Positions 35,431 through 47,658 are shown, counted from the first letter of the stretch. The stretch: DNA of 64,000 nt from Cololabis saira (GCF_033807715.1 NC_084587.1:17715017-17779016); one strand, 5' to 3'. The notes: generated from the letters alone by a model not told the origin. Numbers and translations: made by a program.

Positions 35431-36315
35431 AGGGCCCGAGCACTTACAGTGCGAAGGCCCTATTGTATCTATAGGAATTTTTTTTCTTTCTCGTTTTTAT
35501 TTTTCCGATGAAATGTGGGCCTTTCTGCCCCCCTAAACGTGCCCCAAAAGTCACCAAATTTTGCACGCAAGCCAGGCCTGGCAAAAAAATGTATATTTAA
35601 TGGTTTGCATTAATGGGCGTGGCCTAATGGCTCAACAGTGCCCCCTAGAAAACTTCGTGCCTCAAGCCCCACAATACGGTTTGACGTACATGCACGGAAA
35701 TCGGTACACACCTGTATCATGTTGCAACTTAAAGAAAAGTGTCTTGGCACCATGGCCAAAACCGAACAGGAAGTCAGCCATTTTGAATTAATCGTGTAAT
35801 TTTGGCGCAATTTATGCCATTCCTTCGGCATCCCTACGGCCCGAACCGTAACGTGCACCCAGGTGTGTTATACATCAAAATGTGCGTCTCGATCCTACGA
35901 CGACGCACATTACTTTTCTCAGTCAAAAGCGTTACCGTGGCGACGATAGATGCCAAAAAGCGCACCCCCCCCTTCATCTGATTGGTCCATATTTGATAGT
36001 TCCTACTTTCTATCATAACTTTTGAATTGTTTGACATAAAGACTCGTGGGTGGTGTCATCGGACATGGTTTTGAGTCCTTGAACATAATTGGTGCAAATT
36101 AGCCCCGCCCCTTAATCTGATTGGTCGATATCTGATAGTTCCTACTTTCTGCCATAACCTTTGAATGGTTTGATATAGAGAGTCGTGGGTGGTGTCATCC
36201 GCTAAATGTCCAGGCCTGAAGAATCTACATGCAAGTCATACAAGCGCTCCCACTGCAGCACGCCTGAAGGTGCACAAGGGTGCGAGGGCCCGTTCATCGC
36301 TGCTTGCAGCTTTAA
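35431..36315 (+). repeat. AGGGCCCGAGCAC repeat, nested in the pogo-like element
   Basis: About 885 bp from AGGGCCCGAGCACTTACAGT to GCTGCTTGCAGCTTTAATT. The left end is a hairpin: AGGGCC, AGCAC, loop, GTGC, GGCCCT. The right end repeats GTGCGAGGGCCCG, near the inverse of the left. Two copies of a roughly 139-bp segment, each with CTGATTGGTC and GATAGTTCCTACTTTCT, lie at about 35970-36100 and 36110-36240. Long open frames are absent. This is a repeat type I know from fish genomes, but its class is unknown to me. Confidence 0.6.
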
Positions 36316-36571
36316 TTTTTTTTACAATTATTATATTGAGCTTCAAATTGCGGAGATCAGCACCGCCCCAATGTGACCAGAGTAATTGGATTTGAACGGG
36401 AGAATCGGTGGAGAACATTTTGTCAACATTGTGGGTTTTGGAGAAAATTTGCAAACTTAAATTTGGCAAGCTGTTTTACAGTACGTACAGTACATATTAA
36501 ACCGTAATGTTATTGACACACAGGAAGTGAAGAAGCGGGGAGACTGTTTAGCCAATCAGAATGCAGAGCAC

Positions 36572-37078
36572 GGCTCATCTGACAGGTTCTATACACACTG
36601 GAGACCCCTACTTAACTACTTTGATAAACTCCCAGCTCGGGAAGTTTCTGGTTAAGGATTCACCTCACGGCTTAAGTGGAACTCGCCCCTTCACGCCAGC
36701 CCACCAGTGGTCGCCCATTCAGCCACCTTAGAATAGCCCAACATAACCACTCTGCTACGTTGACCGAGGAGTAAGCAGCCACCATCTCTCATTTTGCACA
36801 ATGATTGACAAGCACCTTTTCTTTTTCTTTTTTTTTTTTTTTTTTTGATATTATGTTTAGACCTGTGGTATTTATTTTTTCTTATTTTCTAGCATATTAC
36901 ATTGCCCTGTCATGCCTGAGGTAACATGCTAGTTGTGCAATAGGTCTATGGGGTTTGGGAGGGGGGAGGGAGAGGGAGGGAGATGTTCATTTATGTTTAA
37001 AAAAAAAGAAAAAAGGAAACCACTGTTCATTTGTATACATTGTTTGCCTCTGACTTGCGTTGCATAAATAAAATTTAC
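36572..37078 (+). mobile_element. Retroposed insertion with 14-bp target duplication
   Basis: The insert is flanked by AGAATGCAGAGCAC at 36558-36571 and again at 37079-37092. A 14-bp duplication together with the A-rich 3' end (GCATAAATAAAATTTAC) points to target-primed insertion of a 5'-truncated LINE-like RNA or similar. It contains a T run near 36830-36846 and a G-rich tract near 36957-36980. The source family is not recognised, but it is clearly younger than the element it interrupts. Confidence 0.75.
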
Positions 37079-37162
37079 AGAATGCAGAGCACAATGCACA
37101 ATGCAAATCCGTGAAGCAGTGAGACCGTGAAAGGTGAACCGCGTTATAGTGAGGGATTACTG

Positions 37163-37764
37163 TAAATGTATCTACAGCAGATCAAGTTGGCAGTAGGTCC
37201 GACACAAGAATGGCACGGAGAATCCTGTTAATATTTAAAATAAAAAACCGTGAGAAGTTTTTTAACTTTTCATGCCTTTTAAACTCTTCATGCCTTTTTA
37301 ACTTTTCATGCCATCCCTTGTCTTTGGTTTGTTATTGTGTTATTGATCAGTAGATTTTATATTTCAGGTCAAGTATTATATTCATGTCTGAATATAAGTC
37401 CTAATTTTTTGCAACTGTTTTAGTGTACCGCCATCTCCATTTTATATCACAAATGTAGCCAATGCATTTTTCTCCAAGATAGAAGGCTGGGGGTTGTAGT
37501 TTCTTCTTTTTCAGGAAAGGCCGGTGCCGGATTGGACCAAGGAGATGTGACATGTCAGCACCGGACTGCATGAAGAGACAAGCCTCCAGGACCAGCCAAC
37601 CACGGGAGGGACAAAGGCTAAACCTCGCCCTCTCCACCTAGAGTATAAATGTTTACGAGCTAGACAAGTGGTGGTCCTCTTTTTTATCGTCTTTTTATTT
37701 GTTTTTATTGTGAAATGGCATGATCTGCGCATCTTTAATAGGGATGCCTTCTGATATTTGGCCT

Positions 37765-37813
<49 letters not shown>

Positions 37814-40800
37814 CCATCGATTATTGGCAATGGCTTAACTTGTATCAGTGAGTGTCTTTGATGAGTCTTTTTACACATAACAACCGAGTGCCAACTCCCA
37901 AAGGTCAACCGCCTGTCCGTTTGCCTCCAACCAGTTGGCGAGCTGTAGTCTGAGTGATTTTGAGTGCAATATTTTTGACTTTATTAATAATGTACATTAG
38001 CACATGTCCACAAAAGATACAGATGTAAGTAACTAATGACAGCAGTTATAAAGTAGTTCAAAATATTTCGAACTTATTAACGACTAGTCATGATGGATAC
38101 ATTCTTTAAAGGAAAGAATACATTTCTGGAGAATGTGACACTAAGCGCTGCATGGATGGGCTGTTTTCTTAAAATGATAAATCAGCAGGGGGCTGCACAT
38201 ACAATGTTAAACTAATCTGCTGAAGAACTAGCTTTACATGCATTTTAACCTTTTAATGCCAGCACAACGTACAGCACATTAGTTGTATATAATCCATTTG
38301 CATTTGCAGAATGTAAGAAAGCGACCAGCTCTCAAAGTGATGACCAAACTTTACCTTCAGAGTTGTGCTTACTTCCAGTTAGGTTTTTCTCACAGAAGAA
38401 GTCAAGCGCATGGGTGTGTTAATCAAGGCTGCATCACAATTAGGGAGGGGACAGGATTTGTGCGTGTTGTTTCGCTGCAGCGCATCACTGGGACATGTCA
38501 CTACTCGACGTGAGTTGCTGCCTGATGTGAGACATGTTTGCACAAACGCTGTGGGATAACATATCTATCAAACTTACATGACGGTTAAGTTTACTTAATG
38601 AATTGGGTGACTAGAAGTTTTACTAATCTCTTCGTTACTGAAACTTTAACTGAGTAACAGAAACACCTATTCAAGATAAAAATGGCTATGAAATAACCCA
38701 AATTTCTGACCAGGTTTGTAGAGCCCAATGACCTAAATCTCCTTTTTCTTAAAAAAAATTTACTCATAATTATGTATCCCAGGGTGTTGGGATGAAGTGA
38801 CTGTGTGTCCTCCTCTTTACCAAAATTGAATTACCTTATTAATATATTATCAAGCCACCAGATGGTACAGATTTTTTCATATTGGAGGAACTCACTGGGC
38901 TGAAATGCTAATTAGGTTGCCGAGAAGCAAATCAAATGTTGATAATAGATCTGATTCTGAGAAAGCGTTGACTGTTTTAACAGGAATGAGATTGGCCACA
39001 ATACATTAATTATTCAAACATTAATCAGCATTCAATATCTCATGTTTATAACAAGTTTAATCTAATGAATATCAGTTAAAAATTGGCAAATTATGTTTCT
39101 TTTAGCTGATCCGACATTCATGTACATCAGTGGCCAAAGAAGGGTTTTACATTTTCTGTTAGTGAAGCGGAGGTTAGCTGGTTATGTGCAAGTTTCATCC
39201 AGGCATACAGCTTCCCATCAAGCAGAAAAAACATGCTCAATTTCCCCAAGTACTGTGATAAAATAAGAATATAAATATTAGATAAAGTATCCAAGTACTA
39301 AGGCAGACCAAGGCTGAGCTCCAAATTGCCAACTTGTGCAGTTACACAACAAATTCCACTATATACGTACACTTATACTGACAATTCTGTGTTTGCGAAC
39401 CACGCTGCATGTTCCTGGATGGAACACTTTTCACGGTCAGAATATAGATTATAAATAACACCGCATGCCCTCGTCGTGGTATGTCGATATAATGGAATTG
39501 GTGGGACTTCACTTGTCCACTTGTTTGACTGTGGTTAGGTTATTTTGATCATGATTTCAATTTCGGCTCCCAACAATCACAAAAAGCATGTAATTGAGTA
39601 AAAATTATTATTTTACCACATATCCTGCAATGTTTCAAATAAGACACAAGCACTTCAGACATACATTTTACTCCACGCAATCGGGGGTCAGACTGGTACT
39701 ATATTTCTGACCATAAAAATTGAAGGCATTATTTTAGCAGCAGCAAATATTCTGTTGGCCTGCATTTTTTTTTAAATTTGAACTTTCATTTAGTCCACAA
39801 TTAAAGTTTACAGCAGAAATGTCAATATTTGTGTGTTAAGGTCGATGAACACAGTGTAAGTCAAAAGTCAGTTCTTTTATTTAAGCTTTTTTTAAATAAT
39901 TTTTATTTCAACGTTAACCAAAATAATTGTTATTATGACTTTTTTTCATTAAATTAAGCAGCCCTAACGGTGGCTACTATTGGCACCGGTGGCAGCACAG
40001 CTTTAACCTGTTCACCCCTAGGGAGATTGGAGGTGAATTTCACCTGTACAGGCCTATCCAAATTAAATCAACAATATCTCCACAATTACAAGGACAATAT
40101 GCATAATCTTGGTCTCAATGGGTAGCTAAGACCTCGCAGCATACATTTCCAGTGTCAGAAAAATTGTGAGTATTAACATGCCTGAGCAAATTGTGATAAA
40201 CCAAAGAAAAAAAATGTAATTTTTATTCTTGTATAATTTTTTTTTTAGTTTGCACAGTGGAAAACACCATGATAGCAATGCATATAATTATAAAGACAGC
40301 ACTGCCTGGATTCAGCAACTCCTTGACTACAACTGTACCAAGTAACATGAGAATAGCTTAAAAGCACATAGAGTTTATAAAGCTTTTAATGTGGATAGTA
40401 CAAGGTGGACTCTCTATTTGGGCACTTGGATACTGTGCCAAAATGTGCCAAATGTGTTTTTTGAAGGGAATATGGCTATAAAATACTTTGATGATTTGAT
40501 GATACATGATTTCGTAAATGTAAAATCTCAATCCAAAAATCACTGCGCTCTGTCCACGGAGCAAAGATGGCTGCCGCGCTCCAGAAGCCTGATGGATTAT
40601 GGATTTTTCAAGTGTAATATCGTTTTACAGCTTGCGAGACGTAGAATGTCAACAAAGTTTACGTAAATTCCCAAAAGCCACAAGGAGTCAATAAAATGGC
40701 CGCGACCGGCAGGATATGAAATGATGGCTGGTGAAGCAGTTTCACTACTATGAAGGATTAAATCGTGAATTCTGGTCAAAGAATGGTGTGGATAGACTGA

Positions 40801-41186
40801 AAATGACAACGAAACGGTAAGGAAATAAAATACAGGCTACTGGTTTTGGTGGGAATAGCTTTGGGATTTACTGACGTAGTGTGTGATGAACACGCAATCT
40901 GATGTGCTGGCTGTGAAATGTGAATTTTGGCTTTCGGTTTGTTTTGAGATTGGCATGAAGTGTTCAGCCCAGAAAAGATTAGGTTCGATATCATCTGAAA
41001 TATGATACCCACTACGTTGGGGTGGAGAAAATTGATCTTGCGTTTTGTTGTGGGTGTAATCAGTAGTAAAATGAAATAAAATAATATAAATAACACACAT
41101 AATGAGGAAAATTTGGTTTATTTTGTTTGGAATTTAAGTTTGATCAAAATCTCCCTGGTAACAGTGGTAACCTGGATAAAGCAGCC
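37163..41186. other. No recognised gene; one TA microsatellite
   Basis: A (TA)n run lies at 37769-37809. The rest is AT-rich with short open frames of no recognisable content. A block near 40540-40700 holds GGCTGCCGCGC and other CpG-containing motifs but is too short to interpret. Confidence 0.4.
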
Positions 41187-42825
41187 TGTCACATTTTTGG
41201 TATTTAGTTCCTGTCTTTTTTTAAACCCTGTTTCAGTTCTGTCTTGACTTCCCTTGTTCCCATCTGCCCTGATTGTCTGCACCTGTGTCTCGTCAACCCT
41301 CTGTCTATATCTTGTCATCCTTCCTTATGTCCTGTCATGTTTTTGGGGTTTCTCTATGGAGCCCCAAATCAAGGCCAAAAGTTTTGCTAATTTTAAAATA
41401 AAATTGTAATTGAAAAACTAAGATTTGAACCTGAAAATTCAAGTTTTGATTATGAACTTATTTTTTTACAGTTTAAATTTTTTTTTCAGTATCAGATCTT
41501 TTTTCAGTTTCAGACTTTTGGCCCTGATCTGGCGTAGGGGGCGTGGCATCAACTGAGAGGGGCGTGGAATCATGAGTGACAGCATAGCTTTCCCCACCTA
41601 AAGACTTTTCCCTTTATATACCTATTTACACATGCTACACATCATTGTAATTTTTAAGATATTTCCCCAGAGCATCTATTGAAAAAGTAGCTAACATTTC
41701 TTACCTGAGTGCTGGGGCCCGCGGCTTGTCCTGGCGGAGCGGACGCCATCGCAAACGATACTGCGATGCGTTCATGGTAGTATGTGGAAGTGGGAAATGT
41801 CAAACTTTAAAGTGTGGCTGTTGAACTGTACAGTCTTCAGATTCAGAAAAACTTTATTTATCCCCGAGGGGCAATTGCAATGGCATAGTTTGCTTTTATA
41901 CTGCGATTGGTGCCAAGTACGGTCTAAAACAGCTTTTTAAACAGAAATATGTCACTAATATCAGTTTTTTCCACTGCCAATCACGTGAATATGGTTTATA
42001 TACAGTGTTGAATCATACTTCTACTGATAACTTCTGCAACCTACGTTTCCTGAAGGCAACATGACTGAGGAGGAAGGTCCCCAGCCTTCTCTGTTATGCT
42101 GTCACTCATGATTCCACGCCCCTCTCAGTTGATGCCACGCCCCCTACGCCAGATCAGGGCCAAAAGTCTGAAACTGAAAAAAAGATCTGAAACTGAAAAA
42201 AAAGATGTGAAACTGAAAAAAAAGATGTGAAACTGAAAAAAAAAGATGTGAAACTGAAAAAAGATCTGAAACTGAAAAAAAAGATCTGATACTGAAAAAA
42301 AAAATTTAAACTAAAAAAATAAGTTCATGATCAAAACTTAGTTTTTCAATTACAGTTTTATTTTCAAATTTTTTTATTTTTTTATTTTCAAATTAGCAAA
42401 ACTTTTGGCCTTGATTTGGCTCTATATTTTACGGAGCCCCTAAAGGGACACGGATTTTTTTTTTTTTTTTTTTTCACAAAGAGTTTTAAGCTTGCGCGTG
42501 AAACCTTTACGCGCGCACGTAAAACCTTTAAGTGAGCACGTAAAGTTGTTTACTTGCAAGCAAAGTGGTAATGTCCTTATAATGGAGTCCCAGGTTAAAA
42601 TATAGCTCAGCTAAATCCTGTAATGTCATTTCCATTCATAAACAGAGCAGGGCGCAACTAGAGGGTCTCCTGTTCCAGCAATACTCCCATGTACTTGTTT
42701 TTACACGCTCACGTAGAACAACTTTTAGGCGCTCACTTATAAGTTTTGCGAGAGCGCATGAAACTTTTTACTGAGTGCATAAACGTTTTACGTGCTCACG
42801 TAAACAACTTTACGTGCTCACTTAA

Positions 42826-43165
42826 AGGAGCTTGAGGCTCCTTTTAAGAAATGAGACTCTCTAGCGCCACCCTTCACCACGACGGCCGTTGGGGGTACTG
42901 CAGCCAACAGTGAAGCCGGCACGGGAGAACGGGGAGAACGCACATGCAGAGTCATGTGACGTCACATCCGCAGCCCAGCGCGGGAAATTCGGGACCGAAT
43001 TGCAGCACATTTTGCAGCACACAGCCTGTTCAAGGCAAAGAAGAGATACACTAGAGGGCTCATTCTTTTGGGTTTGGAACACTTCATCTGACATTATTAC
43101 TAGAAAACTTAAAATGTATACGGATTTTTTTCATAAATCTTGCCACAATCCGGCCTCAAGCTCCT
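42826..43165 (+). mobile_element. 340-bp TTAA-flanked MITE (level 4), copy 1
   Basis: TTAA on both sides (42822-42825, 43166-43169) and ends AGGAGCTTGAGG and inverse. TTAAAGGAG fits the TTAAAGGRR end described for the T2 (Kolobok-type) MITEs of Xenopus. The second copy, at 53642-53981 in the other orientation, has the same length and differs at about eight positions. The 98-codon frame inside is carried by both copies with changes spread over all codon positions, so it is not a gene. Confidence 0.88.
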
Positions 43166-43383
43166 TTAATGTATTTAAACTTTGACTTTGAAGAAAGCAT
43201 TCAAAACATATTAAAACATTCTCACCTTATTCTGACATTTTAGTAATACAGATTAATTAAAATCGAATAATAACTTTTGGGAATCTTAACTTAGCTAAAA
43301 TAAACTGTATCATCGATGATATTATCAGACATGCAGAAAAAAAAGTTGGTGTGTCTTTTTGTCAAACTGTTTCTATAGCTCCT
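43166..43383 (+). repeat. 218-bp segment duplicated at 47441-47658
   Basis: The segment from TTAATGTATTTAAACTTTG to CAAACTGTTTCTATAGCTCC occurs inverted at 47441-47658 with only about three differences. It contains no element end of its own and starts exactly at the TTAA used by the level-4 MITE. See findings. Confidence 0.9.
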
Positions 43384-43634
43384 TTAAAGGTTTTACGCGC
43401 GCGCGTAAAGGTTTCACGCGCACGCTTAAAACTCATTATAAAAAAAAAAAAAAATCCGTGTCCCTTTAGGGGCTCCGTAATATTTCTCTGGTGTTCAGCT
43501 CTTGTGTTTTGTAGGTCCCGTTCAGCAGTTCTTTTGGTTTGTTTTTAGTAATAAATAACTGGTTTTTGGAAGTCCTGCCTTTCTCCTGCATTTGGGTCCT
43601 AATCTACCTTTCCGAGACGCAGCCATGTGAGACA

Positions 43635-46600
43635 GTTGTCATAGTACGCTGCTCATGAAAGGAGGCTGTTGGAACATGGTATGATTTTTGTAAGAACAGC
43701 GAGTTGCTAGCATGTGCAACAGAACATAGCAAGCTTTCTTGTATTTATTCAAACTGAATGATAAAACTTTTCTGATGTTTTTGTAGCCTAATATACTAGA
43801 TGTAAACAAAGCATTACTTTGAATTCATAGTTGCTTTTCAAGTAAACTATTCCTAGCTAAACTTATATGCTGCCATTTGATCCTCTTACGTTTGTTTTTT
43901 TTTTAAATAAGCAATTTTACTGTTGGATATTTAAAAGGTTACTATTTACTTTTCTGGCCCAGCTTGTAATTTGCTACATCTACATAACCATTTAGTAGAC
44001 GCTTTCATCCAAATCAGTTTACAAGTAAAAAAAAACAAACGTATCTTTCAGTTACGTTGTAACTTATGTACAATAAGTTCTTAGTCCTTTTTAATGACTA
44101 TATCCTGCTGGTGGAACAGGTGTTGTAGTGCGAAAATAAGGGCTGATAAGACATTTTAAAGTGCTTTTAAAGAGAGATGAGGTGCTCTCTGAAGACAAAA
44201 AATGTGCGAGAGATTACTAAAAATATTGTTGAGATTCTTTTGAACAAAATGTGCATTCAATTTGTTTACTTCATACACACTTCACTACACAGAAAACAGC
44301 CTGAATCTAATCAATATTTCATGTAACCACTAGAGATGTGCCGATCGATCAGCTGGTGACTGGAATCGGTTGGTTTTACGGTTGACTGGCCATGGCTTGT
44401 GACAAATCAGTCACTCCCTCTCTGCCGCCGCTACATTTACATATTTGTGCGCAGCAGTATGGTTCATGTCAAGAGCACGTCTCAGCAACTCCGCTTTGGG
44501 GTTTTTCTCAGGAGGTGGAGGACTTGTCATGGTTGTCATGGAAGGTTCATGGTTTGACCCCCAGCTTTAAAGTTTTATTAGTCTCCACTCGTACGAAACA
44601 TTTTTGTTACGTAACTCTGTATTTCTCATTAGTCCATACGAATGTCTGTTTTATTTAACATGTGGCAGGGTTTGTAGTTAATGCATTGGCCTTCTGGTTG
44701 GAGGACAACCGACTGCCCACAGCAACCCTCATTCCACATAGTAGTAATAAAGAAATGTGTGTGCGTGTGTAGGGACGTTATGAATTTTATGAATAGGATT
44801 TTTAAAAACGCTCAATGTGAAAAAAGATGTTTAAATGTTGAAAGACAAATTATGCTTCTCAATTTAAATAAATAACGATGCAAAAATACATGCATAAATA
44901 CATTTCCTACTTACCAGAGTAGAGAACAAGCAAAAACCTACTATTAACAGAAGCAAACTCCAAGTTTAGCAGCAGACGTTGGCTGTGAGAAATTATCCAT
45001 TTTAAAATTGGATTTGTTTTGTAGTGAAACATAAAAGGTCAAGTAAACTTACTGCAATTTCAGCTTTGTTGAGTATAATTAGATAACCTAGTTAATAGTC
45101 AAAGATTTATTAATGCTGTAACTTACAGTTTCCTTTTTCATTTTCAAATATTTTCTAAAAAAGATTTCATCAGAATGACTCAGGATGTTGAGTTGATATT
45201 CTCCATTTTTGAATTAGTGAACTGTAACTGAAATAACCCGGACCTAAAAAATTTGATTATCCGGATGTGTGTTTGTTTCTTGAACTCTGTTACCTGGATT
45301 TGATTTTTTTTTTTTTTTTTTTCTCGCTCTCTCAAACAGCCAACTGCCAAAAGCAGCTCTTTCTCACTCACTGCTGGCCACGAACGTCACCTGAAGTAAT
45401 GCTTCAATTTGTTTGATCTGTCAAACGGATGCTGAAGATGTGTGGCACCCTTTTAGTGTCTGTAACTAAAGTGATGACAAATGATTGGCAAATTATACAC
45501 TCCTATTTAATTATTCACAAAAAAATAACTTTGTCTGTCAGTGGCATGCAAATCACTTATGTTGTACGCTTCTCGGATATGTTAACCTATCCTTTTTCAG
45601 CACGAGGAAATAGAGGCTTCAAGCCCTCTATTCTTTAACCCCCACCCACCCTTCCAGGACAATCACACACATGTACACAAAAAAACAATTAAAACAGAAT
45701 AGATGTTGTGATCCACTGCCGTTTCACATGTTTTTTTTTTGTTTCCATGTTACCTGCTTTCACCTTTTTCTTATGTAAGTTCCTTCACCATCATTTTTTC
45801 CCCCAACATGTGGTGGCAGGGACAATTCTTCTGTGATAGTTTGAGATCTTACAAGAACTGACTGAGATCAGACTGGTGAAATCATTATCTTTTCCAAAAC
45901 CTAAACAAGAGGTTTTCCTGTCTAAACCTAACCTCACAGCAATCAAAACTGAAAACAACAACAGTCCTATTTACAGGCATACAACAGAACCAACTTGGGG
46001 TACACAGCCATGAGCAGGCTCCCACATGACTCTTTGTTCTGTTCTTACACCGGCTAAGACCAAGTAGAAGTTTCAAACCATCCAACATATACAACTATAA
46101 CTTTTAACTTTAACACATCGAACCACTGATGAGGTCAGAGTTGATTTTAAATGACACAGCTGATCCCATTCAGATCCATTATAATTTGATTGGATCAATG
46201 GTGACAGGCCCAGAAGCTCATTATTCAGTGACTGTCAGATGGGGAAGACCAAATCTATAAGAAAATGGCTGGCAACTTATACAAGCTAGATGAGGATTCA
46301 GGGAAATATGGATGGTTATCAAACAGGATGAGGCTTATTAACATATGTGTGCAATTAAGCATGTGATGTTATGCTTTAAATATGGTGCGAGGGGTTTTTT
46401 AAGATGAGAAGGCCGTCTGCCTCTGTGTGTCTATGCATGTGTCCATGTGTGCATGATGTGCACACATGTTGTCTTTTTTCCCCACTTTTTGGCGTTTGAA
46501 ATGTTCTTTTTTTTTTCATATTTAAACCATGTTGCTTTGATACCCCCTGAGCTCTCATACCCCTGGGTGGTCGATATGGCCTAGTTTTTGAATTTCCTGC

Positions 46601-46934
46601 TGCACACAGAGAGGCACACAAACAACTGGCACACATACAATGCACCATCAGCCCTACTTACTTACTCGCTGTACATACATGGAAATACAGACCCTGCAAG
46701 CATTTTCATAGAGCATGTATGACAATGCTGTGTTCTTCCCCTTTAATTCCTGAGGGGATTACAAAGAAGGAAAAAAGAATACATAAGAAAGGGAACACAG
46801 AAAGGATGGATGGTGAAATGGGGGATGAAGACTGGGGGGTGAAAAAAGGAGGAAGAGGAGAGGAATAAAGTATAATAATGTGACAGTATATGGAGCAGTG
46901 CCAAGACACGAGCTATGAATAATCTGTGGTGGGT
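43635..46934. other. No recognised gene
   Basis: AT-rich, with a T run near 45307-45322. Near 44330 the sequence CTAGAGATGTGCCGATCGATC resembles one end of a fish hAT-type repeat, but I cannot find the other end. Nothing else is supported. Confidence 0.4.
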
Positions 46935-47110
46935 TTTTTTGCTGAGCCGGTTATTGTTGCTTTAAAAATATAATGCCAAATATGTCCCAGTGTCTGGCTT
47001 GCCTTAATTATGACGGCCCAAGGGGGTGGATAATTAAGACAGGGGAATGAGGAGCTTGCCTCTAAACTTCTATGCTGTAACAGTTTTCCAATGAGCGTAA
47101 TTAATTGATA
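46935..47110. promoter_or_regulatory. Possible conserved non-coding block
   Basis: Non-repetitive, AT-rich but complex sequence with several homeodomain-like cores (CCTTAATTATGACGG, GGATAATTAAGAC, GCGTAATTAATTGATA) in under 180 bp. Such clustering is usual in vertebrate developmental enhancers. This is a composition-based guess only. Confidence 0.22.
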
Positions 47111-47440
47111 CAGGTATAGTAAATTGAAGAAGAGCTAATAGGGAACAGGTCCTCACTGAACTGACAGGTCGTTTTGCATGTATAAAATGCACCATTCAAC
47201 CGGGTCATATAATATCAATCGTGTTATATGGGTTTGATATAGTCCAACAATCTCCAAGATCCACCGCTGCTTTTCCACATTCACATTATAAGCATCCCTA
47301 GGTCAGCCTGCTCATGTTGTTGGAGCTGACCAATCAGAGCAGTTTTTATGGAAAACATATAAAATTGAGGAATGACGGAAATTTCAGAACTTTTAATTTG
47401 TACCAAACTGATGTAGTATTTGGCGATATATATTTGTAAC

Positions 47441-47658
47441 TGGAACTATCGAAACAGTTTGACAAAAAGACACACCAACTTTTTTTTCTGCATGTCTGAT
47501 AATATCATCGATGATACAGTTTATTTTAGCTAAGTTAAGATTCCCAAAAGTTATTATTCGATTTTAATTAATCTGTATTACTAAAATGACAGAATAAGGT
47601 GAGAATGTTTTAATATGTTTTGAATGCTTTCTTCAAAGTCAAAGTTTAAATACATTAA
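47441..47658 (-). repeat. Second copy of the 218-bp segment found in the level-3 element
   Basis: Inverted copy of 43166-43383. The neighbours on both sides differ from those in the element: GGAACTATCGAAACAGTTTG on the left and TTAAGCTGATTGTGCCCC on the right. No terminal repeats of the level-3 element lie here. Confidence 0.9.

Larger units (their letters stand above)
35355..37162 (+). mobile_element. Pogo-like (Tc1/mariner superfamily) element with two nested insertions
   Basis: Own sequence: 35355-35430 (GGTTACGTTCCAAAAAGAAC, then GATAGGTGAAATCCGTGAAG), 36316-36571, and 37079-37162, ending GAGGGATTACTG followed by TA. The same left part occurs at 15612-16077. The sequence of the last part, GTGAACCGCGTTATAGTGAG, is the typical end of this repeat type. 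The left terminus itself (CAGTAATCCCT) is lost. There is no transposase. The two insertions are described separately. Confidence 0.7.
42430..43479. mobile_element. Element with about 100-bp terminal inverted repeats (level 3)
   Basis: Both ends read inward TACGGAGCCCCTAAAGGGAC, then a T run, then GAGTTTTAAG and CGCGTGAAACC with close agreement for about 100 bp. ATATTT flanks both sides (42424-42429 and 43480-43485), a 6-bp duplication. Inside are about ten degenerate copies of a GCTCACGTAAA-like motif, the MITE at 42826-43165, and a 218-bp segment shared with 47441-47658. A 6-bp duplication would suit a few DNA-transposon groups, such as Dada, but there is no transposase to decide. Confidence 0.8.
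41356..43482. mobile_element. Foldback element (level 2)
   Basis: Its arms are inverted copies: 41358-41595 (GAGCCCCAAATCAAGGCCAA, then TTTTGGCCCTGATCTGGCG and CGCCACGCCCCCT-type sequence) and 42088-42425, where an AAAGATCTGAAACTG short repeat makes the right arm longer. The loop is 41596-42087. TTTCTCT occurs just outside both ends (41349-41355 and 43483-43489) and is taken as a 7-bp duplication. No transposase. Arms that match over more than 200 bp make it a long-arm foldback. Class unknown. Confidence 0.7.
41187..43634 (+). repeat. Solo-LTR-like repeat, outermost layer of a four-level nest
   Basis: Own sequence is 41187-41355 and 43490-43634. It starts TGTCACATTTTTGG and ends ATGTGAGACA, with AATAAATAACTGG and CTGCATTTGGGTCC before the end. 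Removing everything between one TTTCTCT and the other restores a smooth sequence across the join. The same repeat type lies at 21772-22075. No flanking duplication was found, so the solo-LTR reading is an inference. Confidence 0.55.

Noticed and set aside
42889..43185. 98-codon frame repeated at 53598-53918
   Set aside because: Shared only because both copies are the same MITE; it runs out of the MITE and has no domain.
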